From the NCBI GenBank assembly GCA_012270875.1, contig JAAXHI010000061.1:1-36158 (forward strand): 36,158 nt of DNA, given 5' to 3'. The DNA comes from Candidatus Poribacteria bacterium. Its GTDB lineage: Bacteria > Poribacteria > WGA-4E > WGA-3G. Shown one piece after another: positions 16,501-23,652 of this stretch (positions are counted from its first letter, which is position 1; the number at the start of each line of letters is the position of its first letter). Below the pieces are notes generated by a model, which was not told the origin of the DNA, searched no databases, and was given only the letters and a program-made list of their open reading frames with translations. The position numbers and the translations under genes were made by a program.

Positions 16501-17081
16501 CACTCTATATCTACGATCTTGTTCAATTTGAGAATCTGAACTACGCACAGGTGTATGTTGAAAAGGTGAAACAGGTCCATGCTCACGATTCGGAAGGCTA
16601 CGACTATCGTGCCACAAAAGCCGCTATCAGATACCTTCATAAAGTGATGCTGATTAAGGACGAAGTCTATGTCGCACATCTACTGACAAGCACCGAAAAA
16701 TTGGAACGTGACAAGGAATTGTATCAGGTTGATACGGAAAACGGCGATAAAATTAAATATGTCCATCTTAATCGACCACATTTCACTGTCATGGGACTTG
16801 ACCTTGAGACAGATATTGACACTCGCAACTGGCAGTTAAACCTTATGAAGCGGATGAAGTTTCTCAGACGGTGGCTCTCAAAATGGCACGCCAGAGAGAA
16901 GGCGTTCCGGGAGTGGTATGTTACCCGTGTGATTGACACTTTTGCACCGACAGATACGGAGGCGTACGAGAAGCATCTCCGTGCCTTAGAATGTGTGGAG
17001 GAAGTCCGTGGCTATCGCGAAATTCGCTACCCAAAAATGGAGGCGGCGAGACAGACAGTTGAAAGTCTACTTGAGGAATAG
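13512..17081 (+). CDS. Fused indolepyruvate ferredoxin oxidoreductase-like protein
   Basis: A 1189-residue member of the 2-oxoacid:ferredoxin oxidoreductase superfamily. The order is: N-terminal pyrimidine-binding domain ('LLTGYPGSPLAEVFDV', 31-46); a transketolase-C-like middle ('VEEKRSLLENEI'); a TPP-binding domain with 'CPGCPHRDSSSVF', 'GDIGCYSM' (about 455) and 'MGDSTFFHGG'; a ferredoxin-like insert with two Cys clusters starting at C642 ('CEFCREC...CPG' and 'C.....C......CP'); a proline run; the gamma domain from about 730 ('GVGGMGIGTISKVL'); and a DUF6537-like C terminus. Such proteins oxidatively decarboxylate arylpyruvates, making acyl-CoA and reduced ferredoxin. I chose the ATG at 13512 because homology begins there; a GTG at 13449 with a better ribosome site would add 21 repeat-derived residues. 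The true substrate is not certain. Confidence 0.88.
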   Translation: MDDRFTQASGTHVYTGCELLVKGALESGVSLLTGYPGSPLAEVFDVIQRNAELLKNNGIVAQIANNEALSIARLNGSQMADVRAIAFMKSVGLHVASDALAISNLAGTTGGAVVVVGDDTWSHSTQVPADSRFLARHVYTPLLEPSTFQELKDWVNAAFQISAAADLYVCYLTTENQASGGGNVELHPNIYPDITGLNRVNLDTQLIDADKRVVLPPHTAQIETETLRERLPTAIETARDLGLNKIQFMPGISRKKRHPLGFVSTGLAYSCLCHALEELNLHGDIPILKLGMTHPIDADIVREFAEQVDEIYVVEEKRSLLENEIKALLTHAYQNGNIQTYVNVWGKQFPDDLVGIPAAAGLDASILIQKLIPLLKHRLGTSDTLVDLEHLAREKALQEGVSEQQIDIPQRTPTFCPGCPHRDSSSVFLEITQQFMDADYMKKHHNSGPVDLVFHGDIGCYSMLKYEPFPRLMHNLSAMALGGGSGAGIDPFIQNKQIVFMGDSTFFHGGMSAISDSIKNNQDIAYIILDNQTTAMTGHQPTPADALDLLGNPTFAQDIEKVAQGLVGDSEIDIVRTNPEDRVNYKKYLEKTILKPGVKIVVADKECAITHHRRLRREQRKTIARDGFLKYEKHINITPEVCEFCRECTTVTGCPGLKIVDTDYGEKIAIDQSNCVSDGACARIKYACPAFEEVIVTRKRPPRQQTVASGYRDLLSDDPLPPPPPLTFERNWNAYAAGVGGMGIGTISKVLVVGGYLQGYDVNFCDRKGLAIRNGGVYTHIAYTQPGVHASPMIPYGKADLLLGLDILEAVRGITAQSLFRIASPTRTTAVVNTAKTETISTLIGKDDFDPDTLEETLQTHTNADTYFGVDLFAVSEQLFGNKLYANIMLLGTAFQRQLIPLELEPLQLALKQMVPHADLDTNMKAFNVGRRLALDVQQIENETPHQLNYAEMLSAKRQILEKKRGGKRLAQKYIALVEGAVAALNIGSDNIHRLLALYIYDLVQFENLNYAQVYVEKVKQVHAHDSEGYDYRATKAAIRYLHKVMLIKDEVYVAHLLTSTEKLERDKELYQVDTENGDKIKYVHLNRPHFTVMGLDLETDIDTRNWQLNLMKRMKFLRRWLSKWHAREKAFREWYVTRVIDTFAPTDTEAYEKHLRALECVEEVRGYREIRYPKMEAARQTVESLLEE

Positions 17082-17113
17082 CACTTACGCCATCTTTCAA
17101 AAGAAAATGTTTC

Positions 17114-17136
17114 GTAGGGGCGAGGTCTCCTCGTCC
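17114..17136 (+). repeat. GTAGGGGC palindrome, possible terminator
   Basis: GTAGGGGCGAGG is followed by TCT and the near-complementary CCTCGTCC, then GTCTTTTAAC. It lies 33 nt after the oxidoreductase stop. The stem and the short T-rich tail could end transcription. It also belongs to the family of GTAGG palindromes scattered in this window. Confidence 0.5.
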
Positions 17137-17191
17137 GTCTTTTAACTGTAAATACCGTGGATACTTCCTGCGCAAAAGCGGGTCGTTATTG

Positions 17192-18073
17192 ATGGCTGAG
17201 AACAACAAAACAATGCACACACGACACATACTGACAGGACATACTCGAATCGTCGGTGTTATTGGTGACCCTGTTGAACACAGTCGTTCACCGCAAATGC
17301 ACAACGCTGCCCTTGCGAAAGCGGGACTTGATTACGTCTATGTTCCTTTTCATGTGCGTCCGAAGGATTTAGCAGACGCAATCGCGGGTTTTAAGGCGGT
17401 TAACGTCGTTGGCATTAATGTAACGCTTCCGCATAAACAAACAGTCATCCCCTATCTCACGTCTGTTTCGCGAGAAGCGGAACTCATCGGGGCAGTGAAC
17501 ACACTCACCTTTGCTGGAGATGGGATACACGGCGATAATACAGATGCCCCAGGCGTTTTGAGAGCACTGGAGGAAAATAGAGATATGTCTGTCCCTGTAG
17601 GTGAAGCCGTTGTCGTCTTAGGCGCAGGCGGTGCTGCAAGAGCCGTCGTTGTTGCGTTGGCACTCGCAGGGGTAGCATCCATCACAATCGCTAATCGTAC
17701 AGTAGAGAAGGCGGTCTCTTTAGCTGAAGAGATGCATCAAAAAACAGATGTCGCTATACACGGAATGGGACTGACGGATACCCGCTTGCCTGCTGCTGTC
17801 CGCCAGAGCGCACTCCTCATCAATACTGCGACAGCGAGCATGGATGCAACACATCCGCTGTTAATTTCTACGGATTGGCTTCAACCGAATGCTATCGTTT
17901 ACGACATTGTGTATACACCGCCGGTGACACCTTTGATGCAAGCCGCTGCTGAGCAGGGCTGCCGTACCCTTGGTGGCATCGGGATGTTAGTTCATCAGGG
18001 AGCTATCGCTTTTGAGAAATGGACAGGTATCACGCCGTGTACGGAGACAATGCGCCAAGCACTCTCTATATAG
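17192..18073 (+). CDS. aroE: Shikimate dehydrogenase
   Basis: A 293-residue NADP-dependent shikimate 5-dehydrogenase of the aromatic amino-acid pathway. Visible are the shikimate-binding 'SRSPQMHN' (31-38), the catalytic Lys in 'NVTLPHK' (76-82), 'GAVNT', the catalytic Asp in 'GDNTDAPG', the dinucleotide site 'GAGGAARA' followed by 'NRT', and the C-terminal 'VHQGAIAFEKWTG'. All key residues are present. I chose the ATG at 17192 (a TTG sits directly before it); conserved sequence begins about 18 residues in, so the ATG at 17213 is also possible. It is separated from the oxidoreductase by a hairpin and followed by zapA after 60 nt. Confidence 0.95.
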   Translation: MAENNKTMHTRHILTGHTRIVGVIGDPVEHSRSPQMHNAALAKAGLDYVYVPFHVRPKDLADAIAGFKAVNVVGINVTLPHKQTVIPYLTSVSREAELIGAVNTLTFAGDGIHGDNTDAPGVLRALEENRDMSVPVGEAVVVLGAGGAARAVVVALALAGVASITIANRTVEKAVSLAEEMHQKTDVAIHGMGLTDTRLPAAVRQSALLINTATASMDATHPLLISTDWLQPNAIVYDIVYTPPVTPLMQAAAEQGCRTLGGIGMLVHQGAIAFEKWTGITPCTETMRQALSI

Positions 18074-18133
18074 GCAGTGTAGGGCAATCTTATCTGTTGT
18101 CTAAGAAATACGAAAGGGGTCAACAATAGTATA

Positions 18134-18490
18134 ATGGAACAACAAGAAATGGAACAGCAAGAACAAGAAATTAAGCCGATCCGATTCGTTATCCTCGGAA
18201 CACCTTATACGATTAAACCGACTGAGGAATTAACGGCGGAAGCCATTACTGACTTGATCGAAGAAGTCAAAAGTTTAGTTGAATCCTATCTCAGAAGAGG
18301 TTTTGACGAAGCGAGGGTGCCACTGCTTGTCGCATTTCATATCGCTGATGAAAAACGTCGGCTTCAAGAAGAGTTTGAATTGCCACTCCACCGGATGGTA
18401 GAGCGATTACAATTTGCGATTGAAGAGGACGCGGAACTGCAGTTGACACCCGTTACTGAAGATACTGAAGATGAACAAACGCCTGATTAG
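18134..18490 (+). CDS. zapA: ZapA-like cell division protein
   Basis: A 118-residue protein with a ZapA layout: an N-terminal beta segment 'RFVILGTPYTIKP' (about 17-29), then a helix and the conserved 'RVPLLVAFHIADEKRRLQEE' helix (about 61-80), matching the ZapA pattern 'R.A.LAAL.IA.E...L'. ZapA binds FtsZ and stabilises the Z-ring. The extreme N terminus (Gln/Glu-rich, 'MEQQEMEQQEQE') and the acidic C terminus (about 97-118) are atypical extensions. The ATG at 18134 is chosen; a second in-frame ATG at 18149 has the same context. The gene follows aroE by 60 nt. Assignment is by pattern only and the family is short, so confidence is moderate. Confidence 0.7.
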   Translation: MEQQEMEQQEQEIKPIRFVILGTPYTIKPTEELTAEAITDLIEEVKSLVESYLRRGFDEARVPLLVAFHIADEKRRLQEEFELPLHRMVERLQFAIEEDAELQLTPVTEDTEDEQTPD

Positions 18491-18497
18491 GGCGTTT
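18477..18497. terminator. Hairpin between convergent zapA and M48 protease genes
   Basis: AAACGCC (18477-18483) and GGCGTTT (18491-18497) form a perfect 7-bp stem with a 7-nt loop that contains the zapA stop codon. There is no strong T-run on the plus side until about 18510. It could serve both converging genes, but this is weak evidence. Confidence 0.4.
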
Positions 18498-18542
18498 AGA
18501 GTCGGCGCATTTTTCGCAGAATTGAAGCATCCGGTTCGTATG

Positions 18543-19895
18543 CTATCGGAACAGCATCAATGCAAGTATGCCGAATATCGGAAGCAGTACGATTAAAATT
18601 TTGACTTCGAGCAGATATTTTTTATACCGCTGGATTGTGGACCGCTGTTCTATCCACTGATTGATAAAATCAATCCGCCGATGGATAGACGGATGTGTGT
18701 TGAATATCTCAAAGAACCGTCGAATTGATTTCGGAACTGAATTCAGCACCGCGAGTTTCATCAACGCTGTTTTGAACGCTTCGGGTTTCGCTGTGAGCGC
18801 AGCCGCATATAGGTCCGCTTGATGTTCACAACGCCTTGACAAATACCGAAAAATGAACACGAAGTAGACGACTAAAAAAGTTAACCAGCATAGCGTCGGC
18901 AGGATTTGCGAGCCTTCAAAGTGTGCTACCAACGGTTCTTCAACAAGGATATAGAAAAACGGATAACTCAATAGATAGAAGAACGCAAAAAGCATATAGG
19001 TCGGAATGTGTCTGTAGCGAATATGTCCAAGTTCATGGGCAACGACAGTTTCGATTTCTTCATCTGTAAAGTATTCGAGAAGTGCATCCGTCAAAAAAAT
19101 CCGTCGGTTCCACGGGAAGGTCCCCGCCACTGCTGCGTTTGCTATCGACAATGAACCGGTCTGCCACACTACAATGTCCCGATATTTTATACCACTCTGT
19201 TTCGTCAACTCATCCAACTTTTCCTTCAATGCTGACCCCACCGCTAGCGGCTCCGTTTTCCATAGAAACTGCATAAGTAACGGCGCAAGGATGTAAGCGG
19301 AGGCAATCACAGGCAAAATCAACCCGATGAGCACATACGGACGCTCGAAAATGAACGCTTTCGCTGAATATGGAAGCCATTGCACAGCATCTATTGCAGC
19401 GAAGTAAACAAACATCGGCAACAGTGGAAAGAGTAGAAACTTGAATTGAAGTGTGGTCACCTCTCGGTAATGTCCGGGTTGCGGACGGTTCACTTGGTAG
19501 AACGCAAGTCGGATACAGATTAGTCCGATCAGAAGCGGAATCAACGCGAGCGTTTGGCGTAAATTCTCCATTCGGAAGAAGGCAAAGTGTTTATTAATGA
19601 GGGCAGGTAAATTCAGTAGATACAGATTGCACAAATATGCCGCTAAACTCATACATTCAAAAACAATCATGAAACGTCGCAGCCGATAGAGTTTCGGGAG
19701 GTTCTCTTCTTTGTTGGCAGGGAAGGTGCGCGCAACGTACAATGTCACAAAGCACGTGATGAGCACAGGGACACCCGTTAATACAACTGTCCATAGCACC
19801 ACCTGCATATCGCTAATGTTTATGTCGGTTTGCGGTGGTTCAAAGGAGAAAAGAAAGAGTAAACCTGCGATGAGGATGATGCTGATCTGGCCCAT
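18543..19895 (-). CDS. M48-family membrane zinc metalloprotease
   Basis: A 450-residue polytopic protein with the zinc site 'HELGH' (287-291). The third ligand is the Glu in 'RRCEHQADLYAAAL' (E358, with D361), the M48 (Ste24/HtpX-like) 'E..AD' motif. The preceding 'NAAVAGTFPWNRRIFLTDALL' and 'FTDEEIETVVAHELGH' are classic for the family. N-terminal hydrophobic segments occur at about 2-18, 33-55, 74-98, 116-132, 150-170 and 185-210, and further segments flank the catalytic helix (about 300-320 and 333-352). Family members cleave membrane proteins or prenylated peptides at the cytoplasmic face. The gene stands alone, convergent with zapA. The start at 19895 is the first Met; the ribosome site is not strong. 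Confidence 0.9.
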   Translation of the reverse strand: MGQISIILIAGLLFLFSFEPPQTDINISDMQVVLWTVVLTGVPVLITCFVTLYVARTFPANKEENLPKLYRLRRFMIVFECMSLAAYLCNLYLLNLPALINKHFAFFRMENLRQTLALIPLLIGLICIRLAFYQVNRPQPGHYREVTTLQFKFLLFPLLPMFVYFAAIDAVQWLPYSAKAFIFERPYVLIGLILPVIASAYILAPLLMQFLWKTEPLAVGSALKEKLDELTKQSGIKYRDIVVWQTGSLSIANAAVAGTFPWNRRIFLTDALLEYFTDEEIETVVAHELGHIRYRHIPTYMLFAFFYLLSYPFFYILVEEPLVAHFEGSQILPTLCWLTFLVVYFVFIFRYLSRRCEHQADLYAAALTAKPEAFKTALMKLAVLNSVPKSIRRFFEIFNTHPSIHRRIDFINQWIEQRSTIQRYKKYLLEVKILIVLLPIFGILALMLFR

Positions 19896-19920
19896 GCTGT
19901 TCGTAGTTCCTAATTTGTAG

Positions 19921-20071
19921 AGTCTGTCTCATAAATACCAGTTTGCATGTTCCAGAAGAAACTTTTTTTACAAGGAACATTGCAAGTCCCCCTGATAAGG
20001 GGGATTTAGGGGGTTTCTTTCATTGGAAATCTTCACCCAACAATGTACTCAAACTATTTATGAGACGCACT
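19921..20071. mobile_element. MITE-like element (151 bp) enclosing a CCCCCT/AGGGGG hairpin
   Basis: AGTCTGTCTCATAAATA (19921-19937) is repeated inverted at 20055-20071 (15 of 17). TA occurs beside both ends, as in IS630/Tc1-like insertions, but a duplication is not proven. The interior has a perfect hairpin TCCCCCT-GATA-AGGGGGA (19987-20004) followed by TTTAGGGGG, a repeat type that is widespread in bacteria with repeat-rich genomes. There is no coding sequence inside. Confidence 0.6.
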
Positions 20072-20220
20072 ATAGTAATCGGTCTCAACGCACGACAAAG
20101 GACGCTGACTATAGTCGGTTTTTGAGAAAAACGGATACTAAATTCTACCTTATTGCGCATCAAAAATCAAGGGTATTTTAAAGTTTAAACCTCACATTCT
20201 AACAAACCTGAAAAAAACTT

Positions 20221-20250
20221 TTGACTTTTTTGGGAGAAAAGTGATATAAT
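20221..20250 (+). promoter_or_regulatory. Sigma-70-type promoter of the OmpA lipoprotein gene
   Basis: TTGACT (20221-20226), an 18-nt spacer and TATAAT (20245-20250). The predicted start near 20257 gives a leader of about 260 nt before the ATG at 20518. Confidence 0.7.
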
Positions 20251-20256
20251 TTATAT

Positions 20257-20517
20257 CAAAAGTACCTGTGAGTATAAATTGCTTGCAGGTTTCCGATATT
20301 TTGCAAGTTCGCGATGCAGTTTCGGGCATTGAAAACTGTTGTCTGCACGCAAGCAGGTAATTATTCCGTTCGCATCCATACCTTCAAAACGGGATTTGAG
20401 AAGAATTTCAAGGAAAATAGAATCTATTAATTTTTTTCGCGTAACTTGAAAACCGACGTTTTAACACCGGTTCGCAAGCGACGCCCTAAATTGTCCTAAA
20501 GAATTAGGAGGAACCCC
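20257..20517 (+). other. Long 5' leader of the OmpA lipoprotein mRNA
   Basis: About 260 nt without a gene. It contains an inverted pair CTTGCA/TGCAAG (about 20282-20306), a 19-nt word (20442-20460) found with two changes at 4571-4589, GGTTCGCAAGCGACGCC (20469-20485) and a strong ribosome site AGGAGGA (20506-20512). It does not match a riboswitch I know. Post-transcriptional control is possible, because outer-membrane lipoprotein mRNAs are often regulated that way. Confidence 0.4.
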
Positions 20518-21390
20518 ATGCTAAGTAGAACCGCTTTCACAATTATCGCTCTTCTCGGAGTCGCTCTTGTTGTTAGTAGCTGCGGCAAATTGAACCAAGA
20601 AGAGTTTGAAATGTGGAAGAATGAACACGTCTCGCAAATGGAGCAGGCCAACTCTGACATGTCAGGCAAGATCACGATGTTAGAGGGCAAATTTGATCAG
20701 CATACCACAGATATGACAGAGGCAATCTCCAAAGCGAAGGATGAAGCGATTGCTGTCTCCCAGCAAGGTGATGCTGATACCATAGCCGCTGCAGAGCAAA
20801 GAGCCAAAGAAGCGGATGCACAACTCCATGCCAATCTGACAAAGGCTATTGACATGAAAGGCAATGAGGCCATGGATGCCGCAAAAAGCGGAGATGCCAG
20901 TTTACAAAAACAGATTGATGCTGTAGGCACAGCCGGTAAAGCTAACGATGCAGCGATAAAACAGATTCAATCTGATCTTATGGCTTTGAGTGAAAAGGTC
21001 ACTATGGTGGATATGAAGGCTTCCGCAAAGCCGACACTCGTGGCTACTGTTAACTTCGGCAGCGGACAGACCGGCCTATCCAGCGCAGCGAAAGAGATGC
21101 TTGACGGTGTCGCCGATCAACTCATGGCATCCGATGCACAGATCGTGGTTGTTGGACATGCTGATGGTACCCCCGTACTCCGCGGAAGTTATAGAAGCAA
21201 CTGGGACCTCTCACAAGCACGCGCCAACTCAGCGGCAAAATACTTGAAATCCAAAGGGATTGATGCCGGTAGAGTTGAGGCAGTTGGCATGGCACACACC
21301 AAACCTATCGCCCCGCAAGGCACTGCCGCAGGCAGAGCCATGAATCGCAGGGTTGAAGTCATTCTACTCCCCGCAGGCGCAATGATGTAA
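20518..21390 (+). CDS. OmpA-family lipoprotein with coiled-coil stem
   Basis: A 290-residue envelope protein. The signal peptide (1-21) ends in the lipobox 'VVSSC', so Cys22 should be lipidated. Residues about 25-165 are Ala/Lys/Asp/Gln-rich and predicted to form a long coiled coil. Residues about 170-285 are an OmpA-like peptidoglycan-binding domain: 'VNFGSGQTGLSS', 'VVVGHADGTP', 'NWDLSQARANSAAKYLKSKGI' split by a short loop, and 'MNRRVEVIL'. The Asp in 'NWDLSQARA' and the Arg in 'NRRVEV' bind diaminopimelate in this family. It probably tethers the outer membrane to the cell wall. The ATG at 20518 has a near-perfect AGGAGGA site, and the promoter is at 20221. A beta-barrel-like gene follows. 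Confidence 0.92.
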   Translation: MLSRTAFTIIALLGVALVVSSCGKLNQEEFEMWKNEHVSQMEQANSDMSGKITMLEGKFDQHTTDMTEAISKAKDEAIAVSQQGDADTIAAAEQRAKEADAQLHANLTKAIDMKGNEAMDAAKSGDASLQKQIDAVGTAGKANDAAIKQIQSDLMALSEKVTMVDMKASAKPTLVATVNFGSGQTGLSSAAKEMLDGVADQLMASDAQIVVVGHADGTPVLRGSYRSNWDLSQARANSAAKYLKSKGIDAGRVEAVGMAHTKPIAPQGTAAGRAMNRRVEVILLPAGAMM

Positions 21391-21410
21391 CCTAACTGTA
21401 TTCCAACGTC

Positions 21411-21432
21411 GGGGCGGGTCCCTTGCCCGCCC
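21411..21432 (+). repeat. GC-rich palindrome after the OmpA lipoprotein gene
   Basis: GGGCGGG (21412-21418), a 7-nt loop and CCCGCCC (21426-21432) are preceded by GTCGG. There is no T-run. It is placed like a terminator, 21 nt after the stop codon, but resembles the dispersed GTAGG palindromes. Confidence 0.5.
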
Positions 21433-21483
21433 ACCGTTGCTCCATCACAAGTCCTAAGCACCCGTCGGATAAGGACCCTCTCT

Positions 21484-22170
21484 ATGCGTCTTATTTTGGT
21501 ATGTTTCCTGTCTCTTCTGCTCCTGATTCCTTGTCTAACAGTAGCGGAGACTGTTGATACTCCACCCTTGCGACCATCACCTGTCCGGGATTTTTTGAAA
21601 GAACATCTTCGCTTTCCTTCGCTTCAACTCTCCCTGTTTTCATACAAACCCGAATTAGGCGGCTTAACTGATATTCTCCAGAGTGTTGGGGTTTCTCGGG
21701 TGCCGGGTGCGTTGTTGCCTACGTTTTCGGCTGTATTTGAACATACACCGGAGTTAGATTCACGTCTTGAGATCGGCTATTGGCAGATGGAACTTGATAT
21801 ACCACCACCTACCTCGGCGAACCTCTCTGCTACACTTATCCCGATTTCGTATCAGCTCATCTACCGACCTGTTCTGCTGTCCGAATTTCTTCCGATCTAT
21901 TTGGGTGGCGGTATCGGCTTTTTGGGAGCAAATTTTAGCGGTAGCGCGGTGGACCTAATAGAACAACAAGGAATCAGTTTCGACGACAGTTCGTCAGGAC
22001 CAACCGGATATGTCCTCATCGGCGCAGAACTGATTCAGTGGGAATATAACCTCGCACTCAATCTTGAATTGAAGCGGATACTCAAAACAGTAGAGACAAC
22101 AGGCACGATACCGCTGAATCTGATTTTAGATGGCACGGCAATCGGACTCGGTGTCAAAATGAAATTTTAA
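21484..22170 (+). CDS. Small outer-membrane beta-barrel-like protein
   Basis: A 228-residue protein I cannot name. A signal peptide is clear (residues 1-21, 'LILVCFLSLLLLIPCLTVA'). The rest alternates hydrophobic and polar residues in strand-like segments ('LEIGYWQMEL', 'IPISYQLIYRPV', 'PIYLGGGIGFLGANF', 'GYVLIGAELIQWEYNLALNLELKRI') and ends in Phe ('GVKMKF'), as outer-membrane barrels often do. The ATG at 21484 is preceded by AAGGA at good spacing. It is followed after 18 nt by an O-antigen-ligase-like gene, so the two are probably co-transcribed. Similar 8- to 10-strand barrels are found in opacity- and OmpW-like families; no closer family can be fixed here. Confidence 0.65.
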   Translation: MRLILVCFLSLLLLIPCLTVAETVDTPPLRPSPVRDFLKEHLRFPSLQLSLFSYKPELGGLTDILQSVGVSRVPGALLPTFSAVFEHTPELDSRLEIGYWQMELDIPPPTSANLSATLIPISYQLIYRPVLLSEFLPIYLGGGIGFLGANFSGSAVDLIEQQGISFDDSSSGPTGYVLIGAELIQWEYNLALNLELKRILKTVETTGTIPLNLILDGTAIGLGVKMKF

Positions 22171-22188
22171 CGCATAATCGTTCCGCGG

Positions 22189-23622
22189 ATGTTTCTAAAG
22201 CATGGCAAACGAATCCTTCCTTTTATTATCTGTCTTGTGGTCGGTGGTGTTATCGGCGGTTACTCGGACACGCCGTTTCCACTCTTCAGTTTACTGGTTG
22301 TAACCGGTGCTTTCGTTTTCCTCGGCATGGAACTTGCCGTTTATCTGCTATTAATTGCGCTGCCATTTTCATTCCGTTATATCCTCCCCGGCCGCTTTGA
22401 AATTCAGACACCCACAGAACCGTTATTAGGCATGCTTGTCGCGGTCTACTGCGTGCAAAAAATCGTTGATCGCGTGCTCCGAAAAGAGAAGTCAGAAGAC
22501 TCCTTCCCTTTCTTCGTCCCCCTCTGCTTCTATATTCTCATCACTTTCCTTTCAGCCATCAATACACCCGATCTTTTGGGTACACTCAAAGGCGCGTTTC
22601 GTGCGACAGTGTACATGCTGTTTAGCGTAATCGTGCATGCCGTTATCCAAAACAGAACTGCTCTGAAGCGGCTGTTTATCGCCATATTTCCTTCCGCCGC
22701 TGTCGCTGTTATCTGGACGATTATTGTCCTGATTTACCATATTGACGCTTGGCAGTGGACGAGTGCTTATCGGAGTGCCCCATTTACGAATTACTCCGTT
22801 TACGGTGCCTTCACTGCTATCTTCTTTCTGGTTTGTTTGAGTCGTCTGCTATTTGATAACGGTCAGTACGATCGCGTGTTATGGACGGCATGGTTCATCT
22901 GTTTCAGTGTGGGGCTTCTGATGTGCTTTTCACGTGGGGTCTGGCTCTCCGTAATTGTTGCAGTCGGCTTTATGCTACTGCAACTCGGAAGAGGCGTTAC
23001 GCAGAAAAAAATCCTGTTTATCGGTGCCGCGTGCCTCATCTTGTTGGCGTGTTTGAGTCTACCAAGTATCTATAACATATTTATTGAACGGATTGCGTCT
23101 ACAGTGGATTTGGGTTATGCTTCAAACCGGGCGCGCCTCCTACGGTGGGGACAAGCGTTTGTGATGTTCCTTGAAAGTCCGATTTTGGGGAAAGGTTATG
23201 GTGCGTTCGCGATGCTTTATGAGGAAGATGTCGCACTCGTTGGGAGTTACACGGCACAGTATCAACTCGGTGCACACAGCGAATACCTTCAAGTGATGGC
23301 GGAATTGGGGATCGTTGGATTGGGCGTATGGGTATGGCTGAATCTTGCATTCTTACGCTACGGTTTTCGGGCACTCAAAACGATAGACGACGGCTTTTAC
23401 CGTGCGATCGTCATCGGATTGATGGCAGCAGAGATTTCATTGATGGTGCATTTCACGGTGAACAATCTCTTGAACGGTGATGCCGTTGGGGTGCCTTTCT
23501 GGGGCATTTACGGATTGCTACCGGCTGTGGTGCAGATGGCTGCCCGTGAAAAGGCTTCATTAGAAACCGAAGACAGTGTAGAATATAAAATAAAAGTAGT
23601 AGGCACACTCCGTGTGCCGTAA
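22189..23622 (+). CDS. O-antigen ligase/polymerase-like membrane protein (Wzy/WaaL superfamily)
   Basis: A 477-residue polytopic protein with about eleven hydrophobic segments. The Wzy_C signature is visible: 'RLLRWGQAFVMFLESPILGKGYGAF', a long periplasmic loop, then 'HSEYLQVMAELGIVGLGVWV' (about 363-382). Relatives transfer or polymerise lipid-linked glycans on the periplasmic face of the inner membrane. Its product could be an O-antigen ligase, a polymerase or a protein O-glycosyltransferase of the PglL type; the sequence does not decide. The last eight residues, 'VVGTLRVP', and the stop codon are encoded by a dispersed palindrome (23599-23622), so the natural C terminus has probably been replaced or extended. 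It follows the beta-barrel-like gene by 18 nt. Confidence 0.82.
   Translation: MFLKHGKRILPFIICLVVGGVIGGYSDTPFPLFSLLVVTGAFVFLGMELAVYLLLIALPFSFRYILPGRFEIQTPTEPLLGMLVAVYCVQKIVDRVLRKEKSEDSFPFFVPLCFYILITFLSAINTPDLLGTLKGAFRATVYMLFSVIVHAVIQNRTALKRLFIAIFPSAAVAVIWTIIVLIYHIDAWQWTSAYRSAPFTNYSVYGAFTAIFFLVCLSRLLFDNGQYDRVLWTAWFICFSVGLLMCFSRGVWLSVIVAVGFMLLQLGRGVTQKKILFIGAACLILLACLSLPSIYNIFIERIASTVDLGYASNRARLLRWGQAFVMFLESPILGKGYGAFAMLYEEDVALVGSYTAQYQLGAHSEYLQVMAELGIVGLGVWVWLNLAFLRYGFRALKTIDDGFYRAIVIGLMAAEISLMVHFTVNNLLNGDAVGVPFWGIYGLLPAVVQMAAREKASLETEDSVEYKIKVVGTLRVP
23599..23622 (+). repeat. GTAGGCACAC palindrome forming the 3' end of the ligase gene
   Basis: GTA is followed by the perfect hairpin GGCACAC-TCC-GTGTGCC (23602-23618) and then GTAAC, which contains the stop codon of the ligase gene. 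It is one of several GTAGG palindromes in the window, here lying within a coding frame. Confidence 0.6.
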
Positions 23623-23652
23623 CAGACTTTACCAACGGAGACAGACATTAAT

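Noticed and set aside
18491..18542. Possible 6S RNA next to zapA
   Set aside because: Only 52 nt are available, far too short for 6S RNA.
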